From contig OZ012699.1 of assembly GCA_963942565.1 (NCBI GenBank), positions 23,832,201 to 23,896,200 on the forward strand: a stretch of 64,000 nt of DNA, in the 5' to 3' direction. This document shows, in pieces, positions 11,396-23,561 of the stretch (its first letter is position 1; each line of letters begins with the position of its first letter). Source of the DNA: Maea johnstoni. Lineage: Eukaryota; Annelida; Polychaeta; Spionida; Magelonidae. The translations under genes were made by a program, and so were the position numbers. The notes under the pieces are model-generated. The model worked only from the letters and a program-made list of their open reading frames with translations, did no database searches and had not been told where the DNA came from.

Positions 11396-12168
11396 TATAA
11401 GGAATTTAGGAAACCAAAACAACAAGTAATAAAAATGAGTGTTAAGTTGTTAATCCCCACACAGTACCTTCATGCTGCTTTGTTGTAGAGAGCATTCTCT
11501 TTTTTAAAAAAGAATTTCACATCACACATTTTACAATAAATTACAACTTTGTAGGAGGCTTTTACATCCCATCAGTTTAGGCCATACCAATTTTATTTTC
11601 TGTCTTGCTGAATTGCCGCCTTTTTTCTGAGAAAACTGAAAAAATAATCTTTCTGAATTAGAAAGTGATTTATTTTTATGTTACAGAATGCTAATGCATA
11701 TTTTTTCTGATGAAGACTATCATTTTCTGGGATTTCTCAATGAAATTATGTCATTCAAGCTGAAACTTCTGTATAAACATGCATGAAAGTGAGTATGCAT
11801 TGCAAAATGGCCTTTTTGTGTTTTTTATAGTCTGCCCTAGTTCATGGTCTGATTTTTTGTTGAGTCTACCAAAAGTTATGTTAGTTTGGGTACTTGGAAA
11901 AAATTATGGGGCTGATTTTTTCAGAGGCTGCCCAAGGAATTTGGGACAGAAAATCTATAGAGAATTAAATTGGCGAGGCTTCAAGGGATCTTGTGAAGTA
12001 TTAATCACACCGGGAAGATTTCATTGATACGAGCATGGCCAGATCAGTAGAGCTTCCTCACTGGAAGCAGAGTAATATTTTACCTGGTTAGTACATCTAC
12101 CTTTCTAATAGAACAAGGGTTAAATTGTGTCAAATCCCAGACATGCATTATTTAATTGATAAGACTTA

Positions 12169-12334
12169 CAGGCAACCTTGCCTAAACCAGACGCACATAA
12201 GCTGGATGGTTGCCTAAACCAGACAAATTTCATGGTACCATTTCATACAAATATGGTTAATTTCCTTTCACATAAGCTGGATATAGGCAGACAACATCGC
12301 CTGGTCCAGTTCTATCTGGTGTATGCAAGGTTAA
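12169..12334. mobile_element. Pogo/Tigger-like MITE, worn copy
   Basis: It starts caggcaaccttgcctaaacc and has internal aaccagac and ataagctggat words; the right end (tgcaaggtt) is worn and lacks the final cctg. Confidence 0.7.
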
Positions 12335-12649
12335 CAGCATTTACAATAAATGGAAATACACAAAATGAAAACCTTTCTTTTGATACTGAAAGCTTCCATC
12401 TTTTAAGTCCAAAATATGGCTTGTCAATTTAATAACCTGATTCACTTTTCATGCTTGAGTAGTCCAGTTTTACACACATGTTTTGAGGTATTATTAAGAT
12501 TGCGCTTTGAAACTAACATCTTCATGAGGCCAAGAAAATATTTGTTTACATTAGGGTAGCCCTATCTAGATATTCCTTAATTAATGAAGTATTTACAAGA
12601 ATACATGTCAAAAGCATCATACCCTACAAGTAAGTCACGCTAAGACCCT

Positions 12650-14010
12650 GATTTTGGCCAAGATCTTGCACACACTATATATGCTCAATTTACAATGTGC
12701 AGAGGGAAGCATATCTCAATTTTACAACTTCTTCTTTTGTTCAGATTTAAAACATTTATTTTTAGATTTTGAAGAAAAAAGACTTCTTCAACTTCTACAC
12801 TTCACTACTTGAAGTGGAAGGCAGATATAAAAGAAATAAGAAACTTAATTTTCCTGCGCACAAATATTGTTTTTACTTAAAAAAAATGGTGGTTATTGGA
12901 CATTATTTGTGGGTGTGAGCTCAGTTCACTATGAATATTTTTTCTGTATTTGCCTCAAACATCCTACCCCCATGCAGTGAGGTTACTTTTTCAATGATTT
13001 AGTTATTCTCAATCAAGAGACCTTTCAGAAAATGTTTACTTTGTACAGTCAAAAAGATGCAGGATTCACCAAAATCTGTCTTGAAAGTATTAGCTGGATT
13101 TAGCCCGTAAGCCACCTTAATAATCCAGTTTCCTATACATGAATTATGGACTCTTTGATTAGACTTGAATCCATACACAGTTCTACAAAGTGCTGTTGCT
13201 GCTTTTCAATCAACCACCGCATAGGCTTATATAAGGTGGCTTATGGGGCTAATATTCGAAATGTCAGATTTTGGTGAATCCTGCTTTTATTTGACTGTTT
13301 ACCCCTACAAAGTAGACATCTTCTGTAAGGTCTCATGATGTGGAATAAAGCAATCATTGATAAAGTACCATCACACTCGGGGGTAGGATATTTGGGGCAG
13401 AAAACAAAAATAACTATGCGACTCATGGACACTAGATGTGATCAAGAATGATGTAATGACATAGTGTTTTCAACAGAGCTCACACCCACAAATTATGACC
13501 GATAACCACTTAATTTGTTTAAAGTAAAGAAAAGATATATGCAGAGAGAAGGGCATCTTATTTTTCAAAATTTTCTTTTGTTTAGATTTTACACCCATTT
13601 CTGTTAAGAATTTGAATTTTTTTTTTTTTTTTCAATTTCTAAATTTCATTACATATAATTTGATATAAAAAAAATTAAATACTCTATCCTAAGCATAGAT
13701 CTTTTCTACACTTTTAACAAATTTGATGGTTTTCAGTCCTTATTTGTGGGTGGGAGCTGGGTTGAAATTTTTTGTCATTTTTTCTTTTTTTTTTGCCCCA
13801 AATATTCTACCCCCTGCTGTAAGGGTACTTTTTCAATGATTTATTCATTCCCTACCAAGAATTTTTAGAAAATATATACTTCGTAGGAGGTGAACAGTCA
13901 AATAGAAGCAGGTTTCACAAAAATCAGACTTGAAAATATTAGCCTGATTTAGCCGCGTAAGGCACCTTAATAAGCCTGTAACAAACTTCAAATATATGAA
14001 CATTGAAATA
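12650..14010. repeat. Related repeat blocks in both orientations
   Basis: Blocks around 12700-13130, 13230-13500 (inverted) and 13540-13990 share words: gcagagagaag, ttttgtt(c/t)agatt, tgggtgtgagct, and ttagc(c)...ccaccttaataa with its inverse ttataaggtggctta. The same words return at 15780-16020 and 18000-18060. No coding signal. This looks like broken copies of one repeat family, possibly a foldback element. Confidence 0.55.
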
Positions 14011-14300
14011 CGAGTACCAACATTTAACATATTTACAAGAAGTGACCTTATCTTTCTTAGCACCCTTATATTGGCATGTTTTAAGTATGCCTCTAAATCA
14101 CATTACCTTACAATCAGTGCAGGCCCCATGGATTTGAATTTCCTTGTAAAATTTCTTTGTTCTTACAGTAAAAGGGGGGAACTATGCGGTATACACATGG
14201 AAATATGGTAAACAGGGTTCTGTAGAACAACTACAGTTGTCAGCAGCAAAAGAAAAACACACACAAAAAAACACACATATGTAAGACCAGAAAAGAAGTA

Positions 14301-14440
14301 CAGGTAACCTGGCCTAAACCTGCTTGCATAAGCCATATAATCCCCAAAATAAGGTTTGTTTCCTGTCACCTGAGCAGGATTTTGCCAAGCCAGATCGAAC
14401 CGCTTGCTCCCATTCTATCCGGTTTATGCAATATTACCCG
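14301..14440. mobile_element. Pogo/Tigger-like MITE, worn copy
   Basis: It starts caggtaacctggcctaaacc after a TA and ends tttatgcaatattacccg; it has the family words cttgcataagcc and cagatcgaaccgc. Confidence 0.6.
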
Positions 14441-14489
14441 GATTTCAGTTTTTCTGATAAATACTTAACTGCAATATATATTACTTAAT

Positions 14490-14493
14490 TGCA

Positions 14494-14586
<93 letters not shown>
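14490..14586. repeat. (TA)n microsatellite
   Basis: Nearly pure TA dinucleotides for about 95 bases. Confidence 0.97.
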
Positions 14587-14587
<1 letters not shown>

Positions 14588-16900
14588 CAGGGCTATTACA
14601 ATAGCCTCAAATATACTCAAATAGCCACTGGTCTACTCCCCTGGTAGCAGTACTAATGGTGGATGTTGCTGGTCAGTGCATGCACACATCCTATTCTCAT
14701 TTGGGTCTTAGTACCTGTGAGGCACAGGACAAAAATGATCAAAACTGCACCCATATTTAGAGGCAGATAGTGGCTGCATACCCCTGTTTGAACTCCAGAC
14801 TCTGTCCAGCTGGGCTGAGTCACAATGAGATCTGAAACTGACACACAGCCACTGTTAACCACAAATTAAGGGAATATCATATTACGTTCCACCTAATGTT
14901 TTAATATCTTAAAACTGTGATATAATCACCACAGATTTTTTAGATCCCTATGCCCAAAGGAGATGAGGGTGTGAGCATGTGTCAACAACCACCACTGGTG
15001 CTGCCACCAGACGACTAGACCAGTAACTATTTGAGATAATTTTTGGAGGTTAGACATTCCCTATATATATTAAAGGTAGCCCTTTCTACAGGCTAGTCCT
15101 TCAGAGTCACAGCCCCCCTTTATGTTAAAGAGGTTAAGCTCTGGAGATAGCTTCTGTTGAGAAGCAGGTAAGGATTTACAGACAAAATGGTCCTTTACAG
15201 TTTTCCGATAAGCATGAAACTCAGATGAAATTAACTGGTACTATTTCTTTTTTTCCGTAGAGTAGAATTTTGATTAACCACCTTGGTTATTAACGGATTA
15301 AGTTGAATATATTTTGCCCTGGATATTTTGATATGATATCATTACCAACATGTGTATTGATCTAACTCCTGGGACTCCCCCATGCTGAGCTGAATCTAGA
15401 ACAACTACACATGCTCAAGACCTAGAGGGTTTATGCTAGTGTTTTCAATATCTGACAAAATTAATGGAAACTACACCCAAATTTAGCAGCAGATAGTGGC
15501 TGCATACCCCTGTTCGATCTCCAGACTCTGTCCAGCTGGGCTGACTCGCAATGAGATCCGAAACTGGCACTTAGCCACTTTTAACCACAAAATAAGGGAA
15601 TATCATATGTTTATCTGATGTCAGAAAGAAAGGCTCATGTTCCATTCTATTGTTTATATCTTTAAACTGTGATGAAACCACCACAAAACTTTTAGAGCCC
15701 CATGGCCGTAGCACGCCCCCCCCCCCCCCCTACCATACTCTGAACTGTGTCCACTAGCCTAGTCCACTCCACATACACTGTAACTTATGGACCCTTTGAT
15801 AAAACTTGAGTTCATACACAGTTCAACAAAGCGCTGTTGCTGCTTTTCAACCAACCACTGCGAAAGCTTCTTTAAGGTGGCTTTATGGGGCTAATAAATG
15901 CAGAGAGAAGAAGATATTATTTTTCAAAATATCCTTTTGTTTAGATATTAAACACATTTCTGTTTAGAATTTGAAAAAAAGTGACTTTTTTTCAATTTCT
16001 AAATCTCATTACATAAAACAGGGTGATATAAAGAAATCTGGGAATTAGAAGTAATTCCTCTTTTATCATAAATACTATCTCCTGGACTTGCTCCATAACC
16101 CAAAGGGGGGCTCATAGTTTTAAAGGCCTAGCTTGATGGAAAGGCCATCTCCGACGTCCATAAGTTAGGGCTATTAAAAATAGCCTCAAACTAAAAAAAA
16201 TTGCAGTGTATCACTAGCCACCTAGCGGTAGCCTCTGTGATCGGCTGCAGATGTGGCCGGTTGGCGCATGCGCACATCCTCTTCTCATTAGGGCAAAAAA
16301 TACCTCCAGGTCTGAACAGAACCTAGGGGAAGGATACAGAAGGGTGGGCAATAATCGCAGGTAAGTATTTATGATAAAAGAGGAATTACTTCTAATTCCC
16401 AGTTTTATTACTAAATCCTTACCTGCTCTTATTGGAAGCAGAGTACCACCGATTAAAGAGCTGTGGAAGGTTCAGTTCACTTCCTAGACGCTGTCCCAGC
16501 CGCCACCAACACCGCTCTACTGAACTTGCCCTTGGTAGCAGGGAGATCTTTCAGGTAGAAACGAGCAAATGTCTGTGGACGACTCCAGGCCGCAGCATCC
16601 ATAATGTCTTATGGATGCTGCGGCCTTTGATCTAACTCCTGGGACTCCCCCATGATGAGCTGAGTCACATGGGCCTGAATCTAGTACAACTAGACAAGCT
16701 AAAGACCTAGAGGGTTGATGCTAGTGTTTCAATATCTGACAAAATTAATGGAAAATACCCCCATATTTAGAGGCAGACAGTGGCTGCACACTCCTGTTCG
16801 AACTCCAGACTCTGTCCAGCTGGGCTGAGTCACAATGAGATCCGAAACCGACACACAGCCACTTTCCAACATATGTCCACTATCCTAGTCCACTCCACAT
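14587..16900. repeat. Repeat-dense tract related to the 372-bp satellite
   Basis: Scattered copies of blocks that form the 372-bp unit further right: the 'gaggcagatagtggctgca ... cagctgggctga' block at 14759, 15481 and 16771, and the 'acagttc(t/a)acaaag(c)gctgttgctg' block at about 15815. A second pair (14587-14700 and 16164-16290) shares gggctatta(c/a)aatagcctca and gcatgcgcacatcc. A hairpin around 16360-16430 pairs gcaggtaag with cttacctgc. No coding signal. Confidence 0.65.
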
Positions 16901-16919
16901 AACTTATGGACCCTTTAAT

Positions 16920-18060
16920 AAAACTTTAGTTAATACACAGTTCTACAAAGCGCTGTTGCTGCTTTTCAATCAACCACTGCGAAAGCTTATTTAGAGGCAG
17001 ACAGTGGCTGCATACTCCTGTTCGAACTCCAGACTCTGTCCAGCTGGGCTGAGTCACAATGAGATCTGAAACCGGCACACAGCCACTTTCAACTACAAAA
17101 TAAGGGAATATCATATGTTTATTTGATGTCAGAAAAAAAAGCTTATGTTCCATTCTACTGTTTATATCTTTAAACTGTGATGAAACCATCACATAACTTT
17201 TAGAGCCCAATGGTTGTAGCGCCCTCCTACCAAACTCTAAACTGTGTCCAATAGCCTAGTCCACTCCACATAACTTATGGACCCTTTGATAAAACTTGAG
17301 TTAATACACAGTTCTACAAAGTGCTGTTGCTGCTTTTCAATCAACCACTGCGAAAGCTTATTTAGAGGCAGACAGTGGCTGCATACTCCTGTTCGAACTC
17401 CAGACTCTGTCCAGCTGGGCTGAGTAACACTGAGATCTGAAACCGGCACACAGCCACTTTCAACCACAAAAAAAGGGAATATCTTATGTTTATCTGATGT
17501 CAGAAAGAAAGGCTCATGTTCCATTCTACTGTTTATATATTTAAACTATGATGAAACCACCACATAACTTTTAGAGCCCAATGGTCGTAGCACCCTCCTA
17601 CCAAACTCTAAACGGTGTCCACTAGCCTAGTCCACTCCACATAACTTATGGACCCTTTGATAAAACTTGAGTTAATACACAGTTCTACAAAGCCCTGTTG
17701 CTGCTTTCCAATCAACCACTGGGCCTGAATCTAGCACAACTACACAAGCTGAAGACCGAGAGGGTTGATGCTAGTGTTTTCAATATCTGACAAAATTAAT
17801 GGAAAATACCCCCATATTTAGAGGCAGACAGTGGCTGCACACTCCTGTTCGAACTCCAGACTCTGTCCAGCTGGGCTGAGTCACAATGACATCCGAAACC
17901 GACACACAGCCACCTTTCAACATATGTCCACTAGCCTAGTCCACTCCACATAACTTATGGACCCTTTGATAAAACTTGAGTTAATACACAGTTCTACAAA
18001 GCGCTGTTGCTGCTTTCCAATCAACCACTGCGAAAGCTTTTTTAAGGTGGCTTTTTTTTC
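16920..18060. repeat. 372-bp tandem repeat, about three copies
   Basis: The marker acacagttctacaaag recurs at about 16933, 17304 and 17676 (spacing 371-372) and again at about 17980 after a shorter unit. A second marker, gaggcagacagtggctgca, recurs at 16993, 17365 and 17820. Copies are close to identical. Open frames of 94 and 95 residues inside (17210-16926 and 17524-17237) are the same repeat read twice and not genes. Confidence 0.85.
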
Positions 18061-18709
18061 TGATATCAGATAGGCTCATGTTCCATTCTACTTTAAACTG
18101 TGATGTAACCACTACATAACTTTTAGAGCCCCACGGTGGTAGCGCCCCCGCCTACCAAAATTATACAAAAATAATTACCTTATATAAATTGCACATTTTG
18201 ATTAAAGTGGTCATAGTGGGGCATGATAAAGAAATCCCTGTACTTTTTATGCAGTTCGTTGCTATCTTTAATTATATCTTTGTCAGCTGTATTTATCAAG
18301 TTCATGGGCTTTTGGGTTTTGGTTAGGGAATGGAACTGTATAATAAGGTATCAGGCCCCCTTTCTTTAGGCGAGTAGAGTGTCCAATACATTATTCCCAT
18401 TTTCTCTTTATTAGTTGTTTTAGCCCTAACTAGTAACAATATATAATTCTAGAAAGCTTAGATTCCGAGAATTACAATGGACTTGTTTTGTCCAGGATCA
18501 CTCCAAACCATTCCACATGAAACTAGATTAAATAGAATATTCAACATTTTGAGCACGGTTTTTTCCATTGCTCTTCTTACCACAGTAGGAACGATACAGA
18601 GTTGAAATTTGCCTGGATGATAGAAAACATTCTTTTCTAGAGAAGTATATCTCATATAAAAAAAATGCTTGGAACAATTTTTATCGCACTTATTATAACT
18701 AATAGAAAT

Positions 18710-18960
18710 TTTGACTACTAGGTACAGTCACAGGACCACCGGCACCGGTGACTGGATGCCCAAGTGGTCTGGACCTAGTAGCTGGCCTTCTGGAACCGCT
18801 GAATGAGGACCAGTCCTTGCCGCCCCCCCCCCCCCCCCTTCTTCTTGGAAGAGCTAGAACCTGTCAAATTTAATTGACCTGAAAATTTTCAGAAAAATGG
18901 CCAAGAAAAAAAATATTAGAAGAGATTCATGCGGTCATACAGGTGGTAAAAAGAACTAAA
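18710..18960. repeat. Shortened copy of the segment at 19228-19740
   Basis: It matches 19228-19400 (actaggtacagtcacagg ... ggaagagctagaacctgtc) and then, after a gap relative to the other copy, 19664-19735 (ttttcagaaaaatggccaag ... gattcatgcggtcat). Confidence 0.8.
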
Positions 18961-19214
18961 TCTTTTAGTTCCCCGGTCTGCCGGATGATGGCAGCACCGG
19001 TGCCCCGGTAACCAGATGTGGCAGGCTGGCGCATGTGCACATCCTCTTCTCATTTTGGAGTATCAAATGTGCAGAGCCAAGGGTAGGACACAGAAGGGTG
19101 GGCAATGTTCGCAGGTGAGTATTTATGATAAAAAGGGAAATTACTACTGATATCCTGTTTTATTTCTAAATGCTCACCTGCTTCACATTGGAAGCAGAAT
19201 AGCACCTGTAGACT

Positions 19215-19850
19215 ATGGCCGCCCTGGCTACTAGGTACAGTCACAGGACCACCGGCACCGGTGACCGGATGCGCCGGTGGTCTGCAACTGGACCTAGTAG
19301 CTGGCCTTCTGGAACCGCTGTCGGAGGACCAGTCCTTGCTGCCCCCCCCCCCCCCCCCCCCCCCCCCCTCTTCTTGGAAGAGCTAGAACCTGTCCTTGAT
19401 GGGGTCGATCTGGAAGAAACTCTAGGTTTTTTCGCTGCCGGTGCACCCGTGTCCGGTGCTACCAGTGACCCCTGTTATCGCTTCTTTCTCTTCCACGATG
19501 CCATTTTCTTCATGGTGAGAGCAGAAGTTGCGTGACTATTTGAGAACAGGTCCCTTGGGACCAAGCCAAAAAAAGAAAAATGAAAAAAAAACTAAATATT
19601 AGAAAAACTAACAGAAATAAAAATGCAATATTAAAGCTCATCCCAGAACCTTTTATTGACAGTAAGAAATTTTTCAGAGAAATGGCCAAGAAAAAAATTA
19701 TTAGAAGAGATTCATGCGGTCATGCAGGTGGTAAAAAATAGAGCCTCTATAAAAACCAGAGTGATGCTATTATGCAGGTCATGCAGTTCTCCGGAACTGC
19801 ATAAAAAGTACAGGGATTTTTTTTATCATGCCCTACTATGACCTGTTCTT
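19215..19850. repeat. Longer copy of duplicated segment with 27-base C run
   Basis: It contains a run of 27 C (19342-19368). On the minus strand from 19513 there is a short Lys/Arg- and Ser-rich reading (MKKMASWKRKKR, stop, then RVSSRSTPSRTGSSSSKKR), which looks like the basic leader of a retroelement ORF but is too short to assign. No stronger coding signal is seen. Confidence 0.5.
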
Positions 19851-19961
19851 TTAATCCTACTATCTTTTAGGTTTCTATAAAAAGCCACAGATTTAGAACA
19901 AGAACTAATTCTACACGCAAGCACTTCTTATGTGAGCAGGCAGTGATTTAGAGATTACTGG

Positions 19962-20221
19962 TTAATCTCTTTTTAGTTGCCTGTCAGTCGCCCCTTGGAG
20001 TTTTTCTTTTACCACTTCTACTGCCCTTTTATTTTTTTGTACTTCTGCCCAGACCCGGAACTTATAAGCCAGCCAGTTTCTTCCATCAAGAACCAGACAC
20101 TTCTCTTTCAGCAGCATGATGTCCCCTTTCCTAGGTGGCTGCTTGTCTTTCTCGCATTTCGTGACCAGTGGCTTTAGGGCTTCCATCTCCTCATCTGTCC
20201 ATTTAGTCTTAGTCTGCTTTC
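19962..20221 (-). CDS. Exon D (last): SANT-like domain of recombinase-like gene
   Basis: This is the last exon of a minus-strand gene. The acceptor is ttttatag at 20222-20229, followed by GAAAGCAGAC; the exon starts with two bases that complete a codon begun in the exon at 21229-21327, giving RKQTKTKWTDEEMEALKPL. The pattern W-x2-E/D-E-x3-L, then L-x-x-R-x-W-x2-K-x-x-V (LDGRNWLAYKFRV) resembles a Myb/SANT-type DNA-binding fold. It ends in a basic tail (RAVEVVKEKLQGATDRQLKRD) and a stop. The whole gene (exons at 27386-27653, 26831-27026, 21229-21327 and this one) codes for at least 270 residues; the 5' exons to the right were not found. Role is inferred only: a DNA-binding nuclear protein, perhaps a domesticated recombinase. 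Confidence 0.75.
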
Positions 20222-20738
20222 CTATAAAAGTCAAAATTAATTGATTGGTGATTATGGTGCAGGGTTTGACTTGAAGAAATGATTGCTTAAAATGAAAAGG
20301 ATGTTTTTTGTTTTTTTGGTTGGTTGTCTAGCCCTCTCGCTGCAGTGGGCGAGATTCTTTGCCCCTGGTTATTAACAGCGCTTCGCAGTTGGTGAGAATA
20401 TTTCATTAGGGAAATCCCTAAGGTATTCTCTTTCAAATAAAGCTACTTACATAAGGAGGGGAAATCTGACAGAAACTGAAAAGTGAGCCTAAAATTTCAG
20501 ATCTCAATATCTCAGAAACGGTAAGAAATACAGACACAAAACTTTAACTACCTAGGGAAATGCAAATATCAAATTTTGTAGGGATCATTTTTTAAAAATT
20601 GTCCTCAAGAAACTTGTAGATGGAATGTCAAACTGGGCAGCCTAATGGATAATAAGATCTTCGTTATAAATTATCCATAAAAATATTAAATAGAAATTTT
20701 ATGAAAAATTCTTTAAAAAATATATTTTTATTGTTTAA

Positions 20739-20985
20739 CTCTTTACGTACTGGGAGCGCATAATTACGCTCCCCGTACGTAGGTATGTATCCCACGGAGC
20801 GCATATATGCGCTCTGTGGAGATAACATCTTATCCCACGAAGCGCATATATGCGCTTGTGGGAATTACGTTATTTTTAGATATATAATGTAGCGTCTTTG
20901 CTACATATGTAGCAAAGGTGCTGGGCGTCTGGCACGTAATTAACTCTGGGCGTCTGGCCAGAAAATGCCAAAAAGACGTAAAGAG
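20739..20985. mobile_element. 247-bp palindrome-rich element flanked by TTAA
   Basis: TTAA stands at 20735-20738 and 20986-20989; the ends are ctctttacgta and, inverted, acgtaaagag. Inside are near-perfect palindromes: gagcgcatatatgcgctc, aagcgcatatatgcgctt, gggagcgcataattacgctccc and gctacatatgtagc. The TTAA flanks point to the piggyBac or Kolobok superfamilies. It lies in the intron between the two last exons of the recombinase-like gene. Confidence 0.85.
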
Positions 20986-21228
20986 TTAAGTGACAATACA
21001 ATTGAATACAGGAGCCTCTGCTTTGGGTTTAACGGGCAAGTACAGGATATAGTTTCAATGTGAGCAGGTAAGGTTTTAGCAATAAAAACTATTTTAAAAA
21101 TTGATTTTGTAATATAGAAAACAACCCATTATGTCAAAAATCAAATCAATTTGTGTCAACATGTTGGAAAAAAGCAATGAAGTAGTTGTAGAGTTAATAA
21201 AGACACATATAAGAAGTTTCAGGCTTAC

Positions 21229-21327
21229 TCTTTTTAATATTAGGACGGCTTGGGCTTTCTTCAGGTGCCATATCATCTTCACTATCTACATTTTCCTCTT
21301 CTTGCTGCTCATCTCCACTTGGGATAT
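21229..21327 (-). CDS. Exon C: acidic linker of recombinase-like gene
   Basis: A 99-base exon: acceptor ctttatag, donor A|GTAAGCC at 21228. It reads DIPSGDEQQEEENVDSEDDM then APEESPSRPNIKK. Its first two bases complete the codon begun with the last G of the exon at 26831-27026, and its last base begins the codon finished in the exon at 19962-20221, so both junctions keep frame. The string is strongly acidic and ends in a basic cluster that may act as a nuclear localisation signal (inference). Confidence 0.75.
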
Positions 21328-21439
21328 CTATAAAGTTAATAAAATATTTCAGTATATAATAGTTTAAAAAATATCCATTTTTTCATTCCAACAAATATGA
21401 ACTTGCATTTATTTTGTGTATTTTTATTGCTCGTTTCTT

Positions 21440-22250
21440 TATTTTCCACATTGTTATTAAACTTTTCAAAGCTGCCTACGGTAGCTAGATATTTGGCCCA
21501 AGCAGGGAGCCTCTATCAGGGGGAGAAGAAGTTCCTTCCCATCCATGTTCTGACTTTACCCAAGAATGCAAGGGGGCCCCAGAACATGAATAATATCCTC
21601 CCCTCACAGATATGGGTCAACCCTGTGCTGAGCAGCAGGGGAAGGCTTAGTCTGTGGGTGTTTACCTCTGAAACCAAGTTTCAAATTGTTAGTTCAAAAC
21701 TATCTGACCTCACAGAACAAAAATAATACTTGGTTTATATTGCATGGACTCTTAAGAAACTAAAAAAGGATAATTCATTTTGGAAAGTAAGTTGTATTTT
21801 TGTAAATTTGAAAAGTTATTTACTGTCATTTCAACACAATGTCACTGAACCTGTATGGACAGCTTATTTAATTCAGATTCTCCTGAAATAAAACAAACTT
21901 GATAGATGTTTACCTTAACTTAGTTTCTTAAGGGTCTTTCTGATAGAAATGAAACATAAGTTTTGTTTTGAAAGGTCAGGCTTTCCAGAATTTTTACACT
22001 GACGATTGGCTTGAGTGGAGTATCTCAATTATCACTCAGTAGTAAATGCTCTGCTCAGGGGTTGCCTCATATCTAGCCCCCCAACTGGGAGCTGCTTCTC
22101 CCCCTGGTAGATGCTCCCTGGCCCAAGTGAGTGTTACAAGGTTGGTGAGTGTCTTAGCAAAACTATATTGGAGGGATTCTCTCAAGGAATTTCTTTCAAG
22201 AAATGTAACATGCTAAATTAAAACAAACTGTCTTAATTTATTTGTTCTTT
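21440..22250. repeat. Inverted-repeat pair in intron
   Basis: The block ggcccaagcagggagcctct ... agggggagaagaagtt (about 21496-21540) is mirrored at about 22080-22130 (tctccccctggtagatgctccctggcccaag), and gactcttaagaaactaa (about 21746) by ttagtttcttaagggtc (about 21920). This suggests a worn foldback or MITE; the ends were not found. Confidence 0.4.
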
Positions 22251-22329
22251 TACTAAAAGAAATTTCCATCACATTGCCCCCCCATAACAGACTCCCCCAT
22301 AACATCTGAGCAGCAGATTTGAATTTGAA

Positions 22330-22550
22330 TTTGAATTTCGATTATCATCACTTTTTCTGCACTATATAGGCTAAATCGTGACTAGCCAGTAATTACTGGT
22401 GGAGGAAACCGGATGGCCCGGCGTAAACCACCGACTTACCCTGAGTCACTGGCAACTCTCCCACATACTACAGGGGTGGTCGGGGATCGAACCACCACCT
22501 ATACAGAGGTTAGACACAGCCAGCAGTGAAGCACAATGCTTTATCTGAGC
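22330..22550 (-). repeat. Probable dispersed SINE-like repeat
   Basis: The minus strand has ggtggttcgatccccgacc, which fits a tRNA-type B box, followed by sequence ending in ggtttcctccaccagtaat, a motif familiar from widespread short repeats of aquatic invertebrates. A clear A box was not identified. Confidence 0.45.
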
Positions 22551-22605
22551 AGCAGATCAACTATGCATTCCTCCCCATTGGAAATTCATGGGAAAAATGA
22601 AATAG

Positions 22606-23492
22606 TAGGGCTGTGCTCACCAACCCATTTTACCCGATTCGATTAATTGCTTATTTTTTCTCGATGTCGATTTTCTCGATTCGATGTCGATTTAAAGAAC
22701 GGACGAGAACAGTTATTTGTAAAATAAAAATGAAATAAGAAAATAGCAATAACAACAACAATAATAATAATAATAATAATAATAATGATAATATTATACA
22801 TTATATCTTAGGTTATAACAGACTTGAATATAAATTGAATGGGATTATTTCATATTCAAATAGTACACAAGAAACAATGTGATATATTTTATTTTTTATT
22901 TTAATAATTTAATAAAATACATGTACATCTAAATCTATATACATGTATATATTATATAAGAAAATTCTTATGGTGATGCCAGAGACCTACATGACCTCTG
23001 TATGGTGTTCTCTGGGTGATGCATACCAGTACACCTATATACTGTAAGGTGCGCGAATCCTAGGCCCAGCCGCCTACCTAAGGCATTTGGACCTAGGATT
23101 CGCGCACCTTCACTACATAAATACTAAATAGTTGAGTCTGCGAGGTACGCAAATCATAGGCCCAGCTGCCTAGCACAGGCGGTTGGGCCTTTGATTCGCG
23201 TATCTGTACATGGATATTGCTCTATGGTATCTGTATGTACATGACACCACCTAGCGGTAATATTGAAAACCACGCAAGTGCGTCATGCGCATTTGCGTGG
23301 TTCTGTAAACAACAATGGCGGACGATCGCTTGTCCACTATGTTGTTTTTGTTTTTATGTCGGCACTACTGCCGAACTAGTTCAAAAAGGGGGGGGGGGTG
23401 TATCGAGCTCACGCTCGATGTCCACGAAAGGTGAACATCGAGTGTGAGAAGTTGGCGAGCGCTCTATGTCAGTCGACTCGAGCACAGCCCTA
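22606..23492. mobile_element. hAT-like non-autonomous element (887 bp, 8-bp duplication)
   Basis: The ends are tagggctgtgctc and the inverse gagcacagcccta; the 8 bases TGAAATAG lie directly on both sides (22598-22605 and 23493-23500). Both features are typical of hAT. No transposase is coded. It contains a (TAA)n run (about 22759-22790) and three self-complementary modules: 23047-23110 (ggtgcgcgaatcctaggcc with its inverse), 23140-23205 and 23266-23312. It sits in the long intron of the recombinase-like gene. Confidence 0.9.
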
Positions 23493-23561
23493 TGAAATAG
23501 TAAAAAAAAAAACAAGGAAACGTCTAATACTGCTCAAAAAAAAATCACTTCAAGCGTTTAA

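Noticed and set aside
10223-12113. TTAACCCTTGT at the left and its inverse at the right as a piggyBac-like element
   Set aside because: Only about 13 bases match, the interval covers other complete elements, and no further mirror similarity was seen.
16926-17524. Two similar open frames of 94-95 residues as a gene pair
   Set aside because: They are the same 372-bp repeat unit read twice; the similarity comes from the repeat, and the frame is not kept in the other units.
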